A DNA stretch of 5,702 nt, from contig QMST01000040.1 in assembly GCA_003649745.1 (NCBI GenBank), positions 1 to 5,702 on the forward strand, given 5' to 3'. Each line of letters starts with the position of its first letter. Positions within the stretch are counted from its first letter, which is position 1. Of the stretch, positions 5,564 to 5,702 are shown piece by piece. This stretch comes from Thermoplasmata archaeon (GTDB taxonomy: Archaea; Thermoplasmatota; E2; DHVEG-1; B8-G13). The position numbers and the translations under genes are program-made. The notes below the pieces were generated by a model, which was not told the DNA's origin, did no database searches, and was given only the letters and a program-made list of their open reading frames with translations.

Positions 5564-5571
5564 TATATAAA
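5564..5571 (-). promoter_or_regulatory. TATA box of the pyrD-pyrK-yjbQ-nitroreductase run
   Basis: TTTATATA (minus strand) is centred about 29 bases before the pyrD ATG, predicting a start within a few bases of the codon and so a leaderless or nearly leaderless message. There is no purine-rich ribosome site between it and the ATG. The octamer and spacing match those of the lipoprotein gene. Confidence 0.65.
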
Positions 5572-5590
5572 AAGATTTTTGTTTTCAAGG

Positions 5591-5612
5591 CACTGCATAT
5601 AATATTATAGTG
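5591..5612. repeat. Imperfect inverted repeat with a perfect 10-base AT core, upstream of pyrD
   Basis: CACT at 5591-5594 pairs with AGTG at 5609-5612, and inside lies the perfect palindrome ATAATATTAT at 5599-5608, though the core is off-centre by about two bases. It starts about 20 bases upstream of the pyrD TATA box, a place where regulators often bind. In AT-rich DNA a core like this can arise by chance. Confidence 0.3.
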
Positions 5613-5702
5613 ACATTTTTTATGGATAAATGATATTCTTTTAAATAGAATTCAAATAATGATGATTTTGTATGTATTTAATAACTAGATGGTTTGGAAC
5701 CT
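5613..5702. other. Non-coding or unresolved right edge
   Basis: No convincing gene is seen. On the plus strand an ATG at 5659 opens a nine-residue frame ending in TAG at 5686-5688, directly followed by an ATG at 5689 that stays open to the edge; neither has a ribosome site. CTTTTAAATA at 5638-5647 resembles a TATA box and would start a transcript near 5668. A divergent gene starting at or beyond the edge is possible. Confidence 0.3.

Noticed and set aside
5689..5702. Edge of a tRNA gene, suggested by a GGTTCC-like stretch on the minus strand
   Set aside because: The loop bases do not match the conserved T-loop (a purine is missing at the fourth position), and no matching arms are visible.

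Overview
This window is a piece of an archaeal chromosome. The evidence is a RadA recombinase with archaeal features, an RPA-type single-stranded DNA-binding protein, TATA boxes about 25-30 bases upstream of inferred transcript starts, GGAGGTGA-type ribosome sites, and two genes that look leaderless. The DNA is AT-rich; a few 60-base lines counted by hand ranged from about 23 to 50% G+C. A lipoprotein with one PKD domain suggests a euryarchaeal or Thermoplasmatota-like lineage, but that placement is a guess.

Left half, plus strand (1-2840): the 3' part of an RPA-like protein with two OB folds, cut by the window edge; radA with its own promoter; a 61-residue very basic conserved protein of unknown function with its own promoter and ribosome site, closed by a string of T-runs; and an apparently leaderless gene for a PKD-domain lipoprotein. 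RPA and RadA act together in recombination: RPA covers and protects single-stranded DNA, and RadA forms the strand-exchange filament on it.

Right half, minus strand (5571-2837): a tight four-gene run, pyrD, pyrK, a YjbQ-family gene and a nitroreductase-family gene, with gaps of 2, 36 and 4 bases. PyrD and PyrK together form an NAD-linked dihydroorotate dehydrogenase (class 1B), the fourth step of de novo pyrimidine synthesis. Why the last two genes ride along is not clear from the sequence. The run is driven by a TATA box at 5564-5571 and ends tail to tail with the lipoprotein gene, the two stop codons overlapping in a CTAG.

The rightmost 160 bases hold the pyrD promoter, an imperfect inverted repeat that might be an operator, and no convincing gene. 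No RNA gene, mobile element, CRISPR array or defence-like system was seen. The most useful observations are the start-site corrections, the contrast between leaderless and ribosome-site-led genes, the unknown small basic protein, and the uncharacterised C-terminal domain of the lipoprotein.
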